From Herbaspirillum hiltneri N3 (GTDB lineage Bacteria; Pseudomonadota; Gammaproteobacteria; Burkholderiales; Burkholderiaceae_D), in the NCBI RefSeq assembly GCF_001267925.1, contig NZ_CP011409.1:1178001-1242000 (forward strand): DNA of 64,000 nt, given 5' to 3'. The notes under the pieces were generated by a model. That model ran no database searches and had not been told where the DNA came from. It saw nothing but the letters and a program-made list of their open reading frames with translations. Each line of letters opens with the position of its first letter. Position 1 is the stretch's first letter. Below, one piece after another: positions 17,590 through 26,956 of the stretch. A program made the position numbers and the translations under genes.

Positions 17590-18416
17590 GCGCCGTACCA
17601 GCCGGCGTCGACGAAGTAGTCGCGTCCGGAGCATTTTGATGCGCTGTCGGACGCCAGGAATAACGCCAGCGCCGCAACGTCATGGGGTTCCACGCGCTCG
17701 TACAGGCATTGCGACGCGAGGATCTTGGCTTCTTCTTCCGGGCTGTGCCACAGGCGCATCTGGCGCGGCGTGCGCACTGCGCCGGGAATGATGCAGTTCA
17801 CGCGGATGCCGTGCACGCCGAGGTCGCGCGCGAGAGCGCGCGTCAGCCCTTCGATGGCGGCCTTGGCGGTCATGTACAGCGCCAGGCCCGGCAGCGCCAG
17901 GTGCCACGAGATCGAGCCGAAATTCAGGATCACGCCGCGTCCCATGTTGCGCATCCCCGGCGTGACCGCCTGCGCGCAAAAGAACTGGTGACGCAGGTTG
18001 ACCGCCATGCGCTCGTCCCAGTAGGCCGGCGTCACCTCGGCCACCTTGTGGCGGTCGTCGTTGGCGGCGTTGTTGATGAGGATGTCGACGGCGCCGGCGG
18101 TTTTTTCAATGGCGGCGAAACTTGCCGCCAGTGCGTCCAGATCGAGCAGATCGCAATGCATGAAGGTCGGCGGCAGCGGCGAGTCGCGCAGTGCGGTTTC
18201 CAGTTCGCGCGACTCGCGCTCGGCGATATCGAGGAAGAATACCTGTGCGCCTTGCTGCGCGAAGGCTTCCACCAGCGCCGCGCCGATGCCGGTGCCGCCG
18301 CCGGTGATGACGACGCGCTTGCCGGCCAGGCTGCGGTAGACGGCGTGCTCGAAAGGCGCCGATGCGGTTGGTGCTGCCGGCGCGGTTGCGAGGGAGGCCG
18401 ATGGTGATGCTGTCAT
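17586..18416 (-). CDS. xylB: D-xylose 1-dehydrogenase (SDR family)
   Basis: The 276-residue short-chain dehydrogenase is expected to oxidise D-xylose with NAD(P)+ to xylonolactone. It has TGGGTGIG (39-46), NNAA (115-118, in place of the usual NNAG), a serine near 168-170 and YMTAK with Tyr181 and Lys185. An Ala/Pro/Ser-rich tail of about 28 residues precedes the fold. AAGGAG lies before the ATG at 18416. It overlaps xylX upstream and xylC downstream by 4 bp, indicating tight co-translation. Confidence 0.87.
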   Translation of the reverse strand: MTASPSASLATAPAAPTASAPFEHAVYRSLAGKRVVITGGGTGIGAALVEAFAQQGAQVFFLDIAERESRELETALRDSPLPPTFMHCDLLDLDALAASFAAIEKTAGAVDILINNAANDDRHKVAEVTPAYWDERMAVNLRHQFFCAQAVTPGMRNMGRGVILNFGSISWHLALPGLALYMTAKAAIEGLTRALARDLGVHGIRVNCIIPGAVRTPRQMRLWHSPEEEAKILASQCLYERVEPHDVAALALFLASDSASKCSGRDYFVDAGWYGA

Positions 18417-19633
18417 GCTGCTGTTCTCCTTGAGGATGGCACTGAATCTGTCAGGCCGCGCCCGGCCAGATAGCGATAAAGCGAGCGGATGCCGAAAGTC
18501 CAGGGGGCGATGGCGTCGCTGTGTTGCACGTGATTGACCAGCGCGCCCAACGCCGGGCTGGCGATGGTGACGCGGTCGCCCAGATGATGGGTGAAGCCGG
18601 CGCCGGCTGCATCGCGATCCTTGATCGGCGAGAACATGGTGCCGAGGAACAGCATGAAGCCGTCCGGATACTGGTGATGTGCACCGCAGGTCTGCTGCAC
18701 CAAGTCGAGCGGATCGCGGCTGATCTCGCGCATGAAGCTGACGCCGTCGAGACGGAAGCCGTCCTCGCCTTCGATGCACAGTGACACTTCGGCCTGGCGC
18801 ACCGTGTCGATCGTGAAACGCTCGTCGAACAGGCGGATGAACGGGCCGATGGCGCATGAGCCGTTGTTGTCCTTGGCCTTGCCCAGCAGCAGCGCACTGC
18901 GGCCTTCAATGTCGCGCAGATTGACGTCGTTGCCCAGCGTCGCACCGACCGCTTCGCCGCAGCTGTTGACGGCCAGCACGATTTCGGGCTCGGGGTTGTT
19001 CCATTGCGAAGCCGGATGCAGGCCGACGTCGGCGCCCAGTCCCAGCGCCGACATCGCCTGCGCTTTCGAGAACACTTCCGCGTCGGGGCCGATGCCGACT
19101 TCCATGTATTGCGACCAGGCGTTGCGTTTGACGAGTTCCTGCCTGAGCTTTGCAGCGGCTTCCGAACCGGGCCGGATGGAAGACAGATCGGCGCCGATGC
19201 TGGCCTGCAATTCCTTGCGCAGCGCCTCCGCGCGAGCGGCGTCGCCGGCGGCTTTCTCCTCGATCACGCGCTCCAGCATGCTGACCGCGAAGGTCACGCC
19301 GCAGGCCTTGATCGGCTGGATGTCGCAAGGCGCCAGCAGCAGCGGCCTGCTGGTGTCGTCCTGGCTGTGGAGGGCGTGATGCACCAGGTCGAGTACGCTG
19401 CCCAGCGCTTCGCCGGGAGCGTGGCGGGCGATGTGCAACAGGTCTTCGGCGTCGAGCAGGTCGGCCACGGTCGGCGCCGCCGCAGTAATGTCGAATACCT
19501 GGCCATGGCGCACGGCGACCACGCAGGGGCCGTTGATCTTGCTGTTCCTCCAGACGCGGCCGATCAGCAGCGCATCGGCCAGATCGGTGGGCAAGGCGGC
19601 GTGGGCCGGTATCGCTTGCATGGTCGCTTGCAT
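18413..19633 (-). CDS. xylX: 2-keto-3-deoxy-D-xylonate dehydratase (FAH family)
   Basis: A 406-residue fumarylacetoacetate-hydrolase-fold protein of the XylX type, predicted to convert 2-keto-3-deoxyxylonate to alpha-ketoglutarate semialdehyde. The metal-binding acidic residues fit Glu215 and Glu217 (NNPEPEI) and Asp236 (GNDVNLRDIEG). Length near 400 is typical of XylX and longer than ordinary FAH proteins. AAGAGGA precedes the ATG at 19633; a second ATG four codons in is possible. It follows the ABC importer and precedes xylB. Confidence 0.85.
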   Translation of the reverse strand: MQATMQAIPAHAALPTDLADALLIGRVWRNSKINGPCVVAVRHGQVFDITAAAPTVADLLDAEDLLHIARHAPGEALGSVLDLVHHALHSQDDTSRPLLLAPCDIQPIKACGVTFAVSMLERVIEEKAAGDAARAEALRKELQASIGADLSSIRPGSEAAAKLRQELVKRNAWSQYMEVGIGPDAEVFSKAQAMSALGLGADVGLHPASQWNNPEPEIVLAVNSCGEAVGATLGNDVNLRDIEGRSALLLGKAKDNNGSCAIGPFIRLFDERFTIDTVRQAEVSLCIEGEDGFRLDGVSFMREISRDPLDLVQQTCGAHHQYPDGFMLFLGTMFSPIKDRDAAGAGFTHHLGDRVTIASPALGALVNHVQHSDAIAPWTFGIRSLYRYLAGRGLTDSVPSSRRTAA

Positions 19634-19671
19634 GGCGTTCCTCTTTTCAGAATGGGATGGAAACAGGCCGC

Positions 19672-20844
19672 TCAACGGCCCGAGCGGGTGCTGACGTCGA
19701 CCCACACGGCCAGCATCAGGATGCTGCCCTTGACGATCATTTGCCAGTAGGTGCCGACGTCGAGCATCGACATGCCGTTGTCCAGGCTGGCCATCACCAG
19801 CGCGCCGATCAGGGCACCGTAGATAGTGCCCGAGCCGCCGCGCATCGACGTGCCGCCGATGAAGCAGGCCGCGATGGCGTCGAGTTCGCCCATGCTGCCC
19901 GACGACGGAGATCCTGCCGCCAGGCGGGCGGTGTTGACCAGTCCGGCCAGCGCGCACATCACGCCCATGATGCCGAACACCCACAGCTTGACCGACTGCA
20001 CGTTGACGCCGGACAGGCGCGTGGCTTCCATGTTGCTGCCCACCGAATAAATGCGGCGGCCGAACACGGTTTGCGTGGTGACATAGCTGAACAGGCCGAG
20101 TAACGCCAGCAACAGCAGCACCGGCACCGGGATGCCGTCATAGCTGTTGAGCGTGCGTACGAAGGCCAGCAGCACGGCGCCGATCAGCGCCACCTTGATC
20201 GCGTCGCGCCACAGCGGCGGCACCGGCAGCGCATGGCGGGCCCGGTTGGCGCGCTGGCGCCAGGTCAACGCCAGCGCCAGCACGAACAGTACGATCACCA
20301 GCGCGACGCCGAAGCTGGCCGGCAGGTAGCCCTGGCCCAGATACACCAGGTCGCTCGACACCGGCGCAATCGTGAGACCGCCGGTGATGCCCAGCAGCAC
20401 GCCACGAAACGCCAGCATGCCGCCCAGCCCGACGATGAAGGAGGGGATGCGCATGTACGCCGTGAGGTAGCCGTTGAACAACCCGAGCAGCAATCCCAGC
20501 GTCAGCACGAGGAAGAGATTGAGCGGCAGCGGCAGGTTGTGCGTGACGTTCAGGATGGCGGCGACGCCGCCCAGCAGCCCGAGCAGCGAGCCGACCGACA
20601 GATCGATTTCACCGGCGATGATGACCAGCACCATGCCGCAGGCCAGGATACCGGTGACCGACATCTGGCGCAGCAGATTGGAGAGATTGCGCGGCGTCAC
20701 GAAACCGCCTTCGGTCTTCCAGCTGAAGAAGGCCCAGATGATGGCGATGGCGATGAGCAGCGCCATGATCTTGTAGCGGCTGAAGAGTTGTTTGATGGCG
20801 GCGGTGTTGGCCGCGCCGTTGCCTGTACGGATAGTCGAAGTCAT
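19672..20844 (-). CDS. xylH: Xylose ABC transporter permease
   Basis: The 390-residue inner-membrane permease of the monosaccharide (RbsC/XylH) family forms the channel of the xylose importer. About ten hydrophobic helices are visible, with the typical GMVLVIIAGEIDLSVGS segment near residue 75-91 and LDAIAACFIGGTSMRGGSGT towards the C terminus. It follows xylG by 19 bp. Length is like E. coli XylH. Confidence 0.93.
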   Translation of the reverse strand: MTSTIRTGNGAANTAAIKQLFSRYKIMALLIAIAIIWAFFSWKTEGGFVTPRNLSNLLRQMSVTGILACGMVLVIIAGEIDLSVGSLLGLLGGVAAILNVTHNLPLPLNLFLVLTLGLLLGLFNGYLTAYMRIPSFIVGLGGMLAFRGVLLGITGGLTIAPVSSDLVYLGQGYLPASFGVALVIVLFVLALALTWRQRANRARHALPVPPLWRDAIKVALIGAVLLAFVRTLNSYDGIPVPVLLLLALLGLFSYVTTQTVFGRRIYSVGSNMEATRLSGVNVQSVKLWVFGIMGVMCALAGLVNTARLAAGSPSSGSMGELDAIAACFIGGTSMRGGSGTIYGALIGALVMASLDNGMSMLDVGTYWQMIVKGSILMLAVWVDVSTRSGR

Positions 20845-20863
20845 GCTTGATTCCAGATGGTTG

Positions 20864-22414
20864 TTATGCAGCTGCGTGCAGCCGTTGTTGCGGCGACTGG
20901 TTGATGGCCGCCGCCAGCACCATTTCCTGCGTCAGGTTCTGGTTGGGGAAGTCGCCGCGCAGCTTGCCTTCGCCGATGACCAGTACGCGGTCGGAGACGC
21001 CCAGCACTTCCGCCAGTTCGGACGACACCATGATCACGGCCACGCCCTGTTTCGCCAGTTCGGAGATCAGGCGGTAGATTTCCGCCTTGGCGCCGACGTC
21101 GACGCCGCGCGTGGGCTCGTCGAGGATCAGGACCTTGGGATGCGCCAGCAGCATCTTGGCCAGCACCGCCTTCTGCTGGTTGCCGCCGGACAGGCCGGTG
21201 ATGGGTAGGAAGGGGCTGGCGGTCTTGAGCCGCATGCGGGAGATTTCCCCGTGTACGGCTTGCAGTTCGGCCTCGCCGTCGATGCGGGTGCCGCGCGAGA
21301 AGTTCTTCAATACCGTCAGCGTGATGTTCTGGCCGACGTTGAGGTCGGGCACGATGCCGTGCTGCTTGCGGTCTTCCGGCACCATGCACAGGCCGAGCCG
21401 GATGGACTTGAGAGGCGTGCCGGTGTCGACGCGCGCGCCGTTCATCCGGACTTCTCCTTCGCAACGGCCCGGATAGGCGCCGAAGATCGCCGACACCAGC
21501 TCGGTGCGGCCCGCGCCGACCAGGCCGGCGATGCCGAGGATCTCGCCGCGCCGTACCGAGAACGAGACGTCGTCGACGCGCTTGCGTTTGGGATTGTCGA
21601 CATCGAAGCAGGTCATGTGATGCGCTTCGAACACGATCTCGCCGACCTCATGATCGCGACTCGGGTACATCGCGGTGATTTCGCGTCCGACCATCTGCGT
21701 GATGATGCGGTCGACGTCGAGCTCTTCCATCGGCGTGGTGGCGATGTGCTTGCCGTCGCGGATGACAGAAATGGTGTCGCACACGGCGGCCACCTCGTCG
21801 AGTTTGTGTGAAATATAGACGCAGGCCACGCCCTTGGCCTTGAGATCCTTGATGATCTTCAGCAGCACGGCGATTTCAGAGGCGGTCAGCGACGACGACG
21901 GCTCGTCGAGGATCAGCAGGCGCGCCTTCTTGTTGAGCGCCTTGGCGATCTCCACCAGTTGCTGGTGGCCGCCGCCGTATTGCATGACCGGCAGGGCGAC
22001 GTTGATGTCCGGCATGTTCAGTTCGCGCATGAGTTCTTCGGCGCGCCGGTACATGGCGGGATAATTCATGCGGCCGCCGGGCAGCGTCAGCTCGTGGCCC
22101 ATGAAAATGTTCTCCGCCACCGACAGCTCGGGCACCAGCATCAGTTCCTGGTGGATGATGACGATGCCGGCCGCTTCGGTGTCGCGCACGGAATGGGCGA
22201 CCAAAGGCTTGCCGTCCCACAGGATATCGCCATCCCAGGTGCCGTGCGGATAGACGCCGGAGAGGATTTTCATCAGCGTGGACTTGCCGGCGCCGTTCTC
22301 GCCGCACAGGCCGACACATTCGCCGGCCTTGATTTTCAGGTCGATGCCGTCGAGGGCGCGGACACCGTCAAACTGTTTGACGATGCCCTTCATTTCCAAC
22401 AGATACTCTGACAT
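20864..22414 (-). CDS. xylG: Xylose ABC transporter ATPase (two nucleotide-binding domains)
   Basis: The 516-residue protein contains two fused ABC domains, as in sugar importers of the XylG/RbsA type. The first has Walker [10 protein letters not shown] (38-46), a weakened signature (YGGGHQQ) and [11 protein letters not shown]; the second has a degenerate Walker A region (GLVGAGRTE), the signature LSGGNQQK and [15 protein letters not shown] start at the ATG at 22414, where homology begins; the ribosome binding site is weak. Confidence 0.93.
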   Translation of the reverse strand: MSEYLLEMKGIVKQFDGVRALDGIDLKIKAGECVGLCGENGAGKSTLMKILSGVYPHGTWDGDILWDGKPLVAHSVRDTEAAGIVIIHQELMLVPELSVAENIFMGHELTLPGGRMNYPAMYRRAEELMRELNMPDINVALPVMQYGGGHQQLVEIAKALNKKARLLILDEPSSSLTASEIAVLLKIIKDLKAKGVACVYISHKLDEVAAVCDTISVIRDGKHIATTPMEELDVDRIITQMVGREITAMYPSRDHEVGEIVFEAHHMTCFDVDNPKRKRVDDVSFSVRRGEILGIAGLVGAGRTELVSAIFGAYPGRCEGEVRMNGARVDTGTPLKSIRLGLCMVPEDRKQHGIVPDLNVGQNITLTVLKNFSRGTRIDGEAELQAVHGEISRMRLKTASPFLPITGLSGGNQQKAVLAKMLLAHPKVLILDEPTRGVDVGAKAEIYRLISELAKQGVAVIMVSSELAEVLGVSDRVLVIGEGKLRGDFPNQNLTQEMVLAAAINQSPQQRLHAAA

Positions 22415-22466
22415 GCTGCGCTCGCGGAATGATGTGGGGGATGTAAAAATGCGGAGTTCGACGCAA

Positions 22467-22491
22467 GTACGACGCCCACCGGGCGCCGTAC
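22467..22491 (-). promoter_or_regulatory. Stem-loop between xylF and xylG
   Basis: Eleven-base arms around a 3-base loop (22467-22477 with 22481-22491) pair completely in RNA, counting one G-U. There is no U-tract. Such hairpins after a binding-protein gene usually protect its message and keep its level above that of the membrane components. Confidence 0.6.
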
Positions 22492-22523
22492 CTGTCTGCC
22501 GGGTGGCAGGGTGGCGGGAGGGC

Positions 22524-23540
22524 TTACTTGCCGCCGATCTGCGCCTGCGTGTAGAAGCCGTCGTCAACCAGGATGTTGACGTTGGCCTTGGTCAGCGGAA
22601 TCGGCTTGAGCAGCACCGTGTCGACCTTCTTGAAGCCGTTGTCGTACTGCGAGTTGTAGCTCGGCTTCTCATTGCGCGCCAGGTGCACCGACAGGTTGGC
22701 TGCCTCGGTGGCGATCAGCTTGAGCGGCTTGTAGACCGTCATGGTCTGGGTGCCGGCGACCACGCGCTTGATCGCTGCGAGGTCGGCATCCTGGCCCGAG
22801 ACCGGCACCTTGCCTGCCAGTTTTTGTGCTGCCAGCGCCTGGATGGCGCCGCCTGCCGTTCCGTCATTCGAGGCGACGATGGCGTCGATCTTGTTGTTGT
22901 TGGCAGTCAGAGCGTTCTCGACGATGGAAAGCGCTTCAGTCGGATTCCAGTCCTTCACCCATTGCTGGCCGACGATCTTGATGTCGCCCTTGTCGATCAG
23001 CGGCTTGAGCACCTTCATCTGGCCTTCGCGCAGCATCTTGGCGTTGTTGTCGGTAGGGGATCCTCCGAGCAGGTAGAAATTGCCTTTCGATTGCGCCTTG
23101 ACCACGCCTTCGGCTTGCATTTCACCAACCTTTTCATTGTCGAACGAGATGTAGGCATCGACGTCGGCGTTGAGGATCAGGCGGTCGTAGGACAGCACTT
23201 TGATGCCGGCCTTCTTGGCTTCCTTGATGGTGTTGGTCAGCACCGTTGCGTTGAACGGCACGATCACGATCACGTCAACGCCGCGCGAGATGAGATTTTC
23301 AATTTGCGAAATCTGGCGTGCTTCGCTGGCGTCGGCGGATTGCACGAACACCTTGGCGCCGAGTTTTTCCGCCGCCGCGGTGAAGAAGTCGCGGTCGCGC
23401 GCCCAGCGTTCGACGCGCAGGTCATCGATGGAAAAACCGATCTTGGGATTCTTGGCGTCGGCCATCGCGCCGCCTGCGACCAGCGACATCGTGGTCGCCG
23501 CCATCAGGGCCAATACACTCTTTTTCAGGATTGCGTTCAT
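22524..23540 (-). CDS. xylF: Xylose-binding periplasmic protein
   Basis: The 338-residue substrate-binding protein captures D-xylose for XylGH. Residues 1-27 are a signal peptide ending GAMA. The mature part begins with [21 protein letters not shown], a hallmark of XylF, and holds [14 protein letters not shown] near the C terminus. GGAGA precedes the ATG at 23540. It is first in the operon xylF-G-H-X-B-C-D. Confidence 0.93.
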   Translation of the reverse strand: MNAILKKSVLALMAATTMSLVAGGAMADAKNPKIGFSIDDLRVERWARDRDFFTAAAEKLGAKVFVQSADASEARQISQIENLISRGVDVIVIVPFNATVLTNTIKEAKKAGIKVLSYDRLILNADVDAYISFDNEKVGEMQAEGVVKAQSKGNFYLLGGSPTDNNAKMLREGQMKVLKPLIDKGDIKIVGQQWVKDWNPTEALSIVENALTANNNKIDAIVASNDGTAGGAIQALAAQKLAGKVPVSGQDADLAAIKRVVAGTQTMTVYKPLKLIATEAANLSVHLARNEKPSYNSQYDNGFKKVDTVLLKPIPLTKANVNILVDDGFYTQAQIGGK

Positions 23541-23917
23541 TGCCTTGTCTCCAGTGTGTTCATTATGATTTTTAAGGGGGTCTGCTCCTGCGTCGGCGGA
23601 CATTTTTATACTGACTCCAGTCCGCTCCTGCCCATCGCCGCCTTGCCGAGGCTGGATGTGCGGCCATACTAGCAACCGGGCACCGGCCACCACAATTACG
23701 AAATCCGCCAACCGGCAGTGCGATTCTTTCTATTGCACTTGCACAAACGGCTATTTGGACTGACGCGGCGACGGCGTCTCGGTACAATCGAAAAATCAGA
23801 AAAGAACGGAACAAAAAGATGATGATCTGACATCATCGGCGAGATGTTCCACGACGTCAGGAGACCGCCCACCGGCGCAATCACGGTTGCAGCCGGCCGG
23901 GCATCGGAGAATTCAGC
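23541..23917. promoter_or_regulatory. Divergent xylF/xylR control region
   Basis: This 377-bp gene-free region must hold the promoters for both directions. One clear element is a perfect inverted repeat GATGATG (23818-23824) and CATCATC (23831-23837) with a 6-base loop. I could not assign reliable -35/-10 boxes or a match to enterobacterial XylR sites. Confidence 0.5.
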
Positions 23918-25162
23918 GTGACAAAAGTACCGACCGTGCATCGCATTGCGCTGCTATTCAACGGCAACAAGATATTCGACCGCGACATCATTGCCGGCAT
24001 CGGTGAATACCTGAGCAGCACGCGTGCGTCGTGGGACTTGTATCTGGAGGAAGATTTCCGTTGCCGGCCCCAGGGCATCGAGCGCTGGCAGGGCCACGGC
24101 ATCATCGCCGACTTCGACGATCCGACCATGCAGGAAGCCTTGTCGCGTGTGCAATTACCGGTGGTCGCCGTCGGCGGCTCCTATGCCGACGAGGCCGACT
24201 ATCCCAAAGACCTGCCGTATGTCGCGACCGACAATTTCAAGCTGGTCAAGCTGGCCTACGACCATCTGATCGAAGCCGGATTGCAGAATTTCGCCTGCTT
24301 CAGCCTGCCGCAAGCCGACGTCAACCGTTGGGCGCAAGAGCGCGAAAAGGCGTTCGAATCGCTGATGCAGCGCGACGGCATTCAAGGCCATGTCTACCGT
24401 GGCGTCGGCACCAGCGCACAGTCCTGGGACACCGCCGTGGAGCAGCAGATTGCCTGGGTGCGCAGCCTGCCCAAGCCGATCGGCATCATCGCCGTCACCG
24501 ATGCGCGTGCGCGGCAATTGTTGCAAGCCTGCCTGTTCGCCGGCATCGCGGTGCCGGAGCAGGTCGCACTGATCGGCATCGACAATGATCCGCTGGCGCG
24601 CATCCTGACGCGCGTGCCGCTCAGTTCCGTGATTCAGGGCACGCTGGAAATGGGCCGCACGGCGGCGCATTTGCTGCATCAGATGCTGCACGGCCACGGC
24701 GCGCAGTTTTCCGACAAGCGCATCCTGGTGCCACCGGCCGGCATCAATGTGCTGGCGTCGAGCCGGCACGAGGCGCGCAACCATCCGCACGTGATGCAGG
24801 CGATGCACTTCATCCGCCAGTATGCCTGCCAGGGTATCAAGACCGAACAGGTCGCCGATTACGTCGGCGTGTCGCGCTCATCGCTGGACTGGTATTTCCG
24901 GCGCGAACTCGGCCGCAGCGTGCATGACGAAATCCTGCGCTTCAAGCTCGACGCCGCCAAACGCCTGTTGCAACAGGCGCATGGCAACGTCGCCGAGATC
25001 GCCGTCAGCTGCGGTTTCACTTCGGTGCAATACATGCACGCGGTGTTCAAGCGCGAGCTCGGCTGCACGCCGCGCGAATATCAGGAACAGCTGATGCAGG
25101 GCGCGGCGTCAAGTCAGTCGTCCTCTCTCCCTTTACAGCAAGAACCCATCCACGGCGATTGA
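23918..25162 (+). CDS. xylR: Xylose-responsive regulator XylR (AraC C-terminus, LacI-like sensor)
   Basis: The 414-residue protein joins a LacI/ribose-binding-like sensor (about 1-280) to a C-terminal AraC double helix-turn-helix (about 310-400), the architecture of E. coli XylR, an activator of xylose genes. The DNA-binding part shows VADYVGVSRSSLDWYFRRELG and EIAVSCGFTSVQYMHAVFKRELGCTPREY. The GTG start at 23918 is supported by GGAGA upstream. It is divergent from the importer/oxidation operon and 22 bp before galM. Confidence 0.92.
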   Translation: MTKVPTVHRIALLFNGNKIFDRDIIAGIGEYLSSTRASWDLYLEEDFRCRPQGIERWQGHGIIADFDDPTMQEALSRVQLPVVAVGGSYADEADYPKDLPYVATDNFKLVKLAYDHLIEAGLQNFACFSLPQADVNRWAQEREKAFESLMQRDGIQGHVYRGVGTSAQSWDTAVEQQIAWVRSLPKPIGIIAVTDARARQLLQACLFAGIAVPEQVALIGIDNDPLARILTRVPLSSVIQGTLEMGRTAAHLLHQMLHGHGAQFSDKRILVPPAGINVLASSRHEARNHPHVMQAMHFIRQYACQGIKTEQVADYVGVSRSSLDWYFRRELGRSVHDEILRFKLDAAKRLLQQAHGNVAEIAVSCGFTSVQYMHAVFKRELGCTPREYQEQLMQGAASSQSSSLPLQQEPIHGD

Positions 25163-25184
25163 TCCGCCGCTGCATTTTGACGAC

Positions 25185-26249
25185 ATGACACATTTCACCC
25201 TCTCCAGCACGTCCGCCGGCCATGGCGTTACCTTGTACACCCTGCGCAATGCACACGACATGCGCGTCGTCATCAGCAATCGCGGCGCCACGCTGATTTC
25301 TTGGTGGGCGCAGGACCGCTACGGTCGCGAAGCCGACGTTCTGCTCGGCTATCCGGACCAGCAGGGCTATCTCGCCAACACGCCATACTTCGGCGGCGTG
25401 ATCGGACGCTGGGGCAATCGCATCGCCGCCGGCCGTTTTGTGCTCGACGGCGTCGACTACCAGCTCGACCGCAATGAAGGCGACAATCATCTGCACGGCG
25501 GCTCCGGCGGATTCCACTTGCTGCCGTGGCAGGTGCAAGCCGATCCGGAAGGCTTGCGCATGACGCTGGCCTCGCCGCACGGCGCCGCCGGCTTCCCCGG
25601 CAATGTACTGGCGTCGGTACTGTACCGGCTTGACGACGAAGGGTGGCTGAGCATCGATTACACCGCCACCAGCGACGCCCCGACGCCGCTCAACCTGACT
25701 TCGCATGGCTACTTCAACCTGAACGGCGGTGTCGACGATATCTGCGATCACATTCTGTCCATCGATGCGGATCGCTATCTGCAGGTCGACCGCGCGTTGA
25801 TCCCCAACAAGGCGGCGGAGGTGGCCGGCAGTGCTTTCGATTTTCGCCAGCCGGCGCCGATCGGTGCGCGCCTCGCCTGGCCCGACGCTCAGCTCGGCAT
25901 CGCCGGCGGTTTCGATCACTGCTATTGCCTGCGTCCGGGAGATCCCGCAACCACGTCACGCAGCCGCAACGTGCAGGCGTTGCGCGATGTGGCGACGGTC
26001 TACGATCCCGGTTCGGGGCGTGAACTGACGGTCGCCACCACCGAGAACGGCCTGCAGTTTTACAGCGGTAATTTTCTGGAAGGAATCGCTGGGCGCGGCG
26101 CACAGGCCTATGCCGCGCATGACGGCTTCTGTCTCGAAGCGCAGGCATATCCGGACCAGGTCAACGGCCCCGACCGCGAAGACGTGATCCTGCGTCCGGG
26201 CCAGGTCTATCGCCAGACTACGGCTTACCGGCTGAGCGTGCGCGCCTGA
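25185..26249 (+). CDS. galM: Aldose 1-epimerase (mutarotase)
   Basis: A 354-residue beta-sandwich mutarotase interconverting alpha and beta anomers of aldoses. Catalytic residues match GalM: His104 in NHLHGG, His174 in LTSHGYFNLNG and Glu299 in GNFLEGIAG. It follows xylR closely in the same direction, so it probably supplies XylB with the right xylose anomer; galactose or arabinose are also possible substrates. Confidence 0.9.
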   Translation: MTHFTLSSTSAGHGVTLYTLRNAHDMRVVISNRGATLISWWAQDRYGREADVLLGYPDQQGYLANTPYFGGVIGRWGNRIAAGRFVLDGVDYQLDRNEGDNHLHGGSGGFHLLPWQVQADPEGLRMTLASPHGAAGFPGNVLASVLYRLDDEGWLSIDYTATSDAPTPLNLTSHGYFNLNGGVDDICDHILSIDADRYLQVDRALIPNKAAEVAGSAFDFRQPAPIGARLAWPDAQLGIAGGFDHCYCLRPGDPATTSRSRNVQALRDVATVYDPGSGRELTVATTENGLQFYSGNFLEGIAGRGAQAYAAHDGFCLEAQAYPDQVNGPDREDVILRPGQVYRQTTAYRLSVRA

Positions 26250-26305
26250 TGGAATGAGTTCCGGTCAGCGCGCTTCACGCTTGCACCAGCGGTACGCGCG
26301 AGTGT

Positions 26306-26923
26306 TTATTTATTCGTGGTCGAAAGCATGCGCTCGACGTAGCGCGCAATCAGGTCGATCTCCAGATTGACCTTGCCCCCGACTTTCAGGTGCTTGAGCG
26401 TGGTGACCTGGATCGTGTGCGGGATCAGGTTGATCGAGAAGCGGCAGCCGTTGGCGACATCTTCCACGCGGTTGACGGTCAGCGAGACGCCATTGACGAC
26501 GATCGAGCCTTTGTAGGCGAGATATTTGGCGAGCGACTTGGGTGCTTCGACGATCAGCTCCCACGATTCGCCCACCGGTTCGAACTTGTTGACCACGCCG
26601 AGGCCGTCGACGTGGCCGGAGACCAGGTGGCCGCCGAGGCGTTCGGCCAGGGTCAGGGCTTTTTCCAGGTTCACTTCGCCCGGTGCATCGAGGCCGGCAG
26701 TGAGGTTGAGACTCTCGCGCGATACGTCGACGGTGAATCCGCGGGCGGTTTTTTCCACCACCGTCATGCAGGCGCCGTTGAGCGCGATCGAGTCGCCCAG
26801 CGCGACGTCGTCCATCGCCAGCGCACCGGCGTCGATGTCGAGGCGCACGCCGGCGTCGGCGGAGTTGCCCAGCGGTTGAACGGAAGTGATGTTGCCGACG
26901 GCGGCTACGATACCTGTGAACAT
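26306..26923 (-). CDS. ribE: Riboflavin synthase, alpha subunit
   Basis: The 205-residue enzyme dismutates two 6,7-dimethyl-8-ribityllumazine molecules to riboflavin. Two tandem lumazine-binding barrels are visible: MFTGIV at the N terminus with LNGACMTV, and the second repeat with GHLVSGHVDG and VNGVSLTVN. I start at the MFTGIV ATG rather than at a TTG four codons upstream. It follows ribD by 33 bp. Confidence 0.96.
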   Translation of the reverse strand: MFTGIVAAVGNITSVQPLGNSADAGVRLDIDAGALAMDDVALGDSIALNGACMTVVEKTARGFTVDVSRESLNLTAGLDAPGEVNLEKALTLAERLGGHLVSGHVDGLGVVNKFEPVGESWELIVEAPKSLAKYLAYKGSIVVNGVSLTVNRVEDVANGCRFSINLIPHTIQVTTLKHLKVGGKVNLEIDLIARYVERMLSTTNK

Positions 26924-26956
26924 GATGGGATCCAAATAAGTGACTGAACAGGGAGA

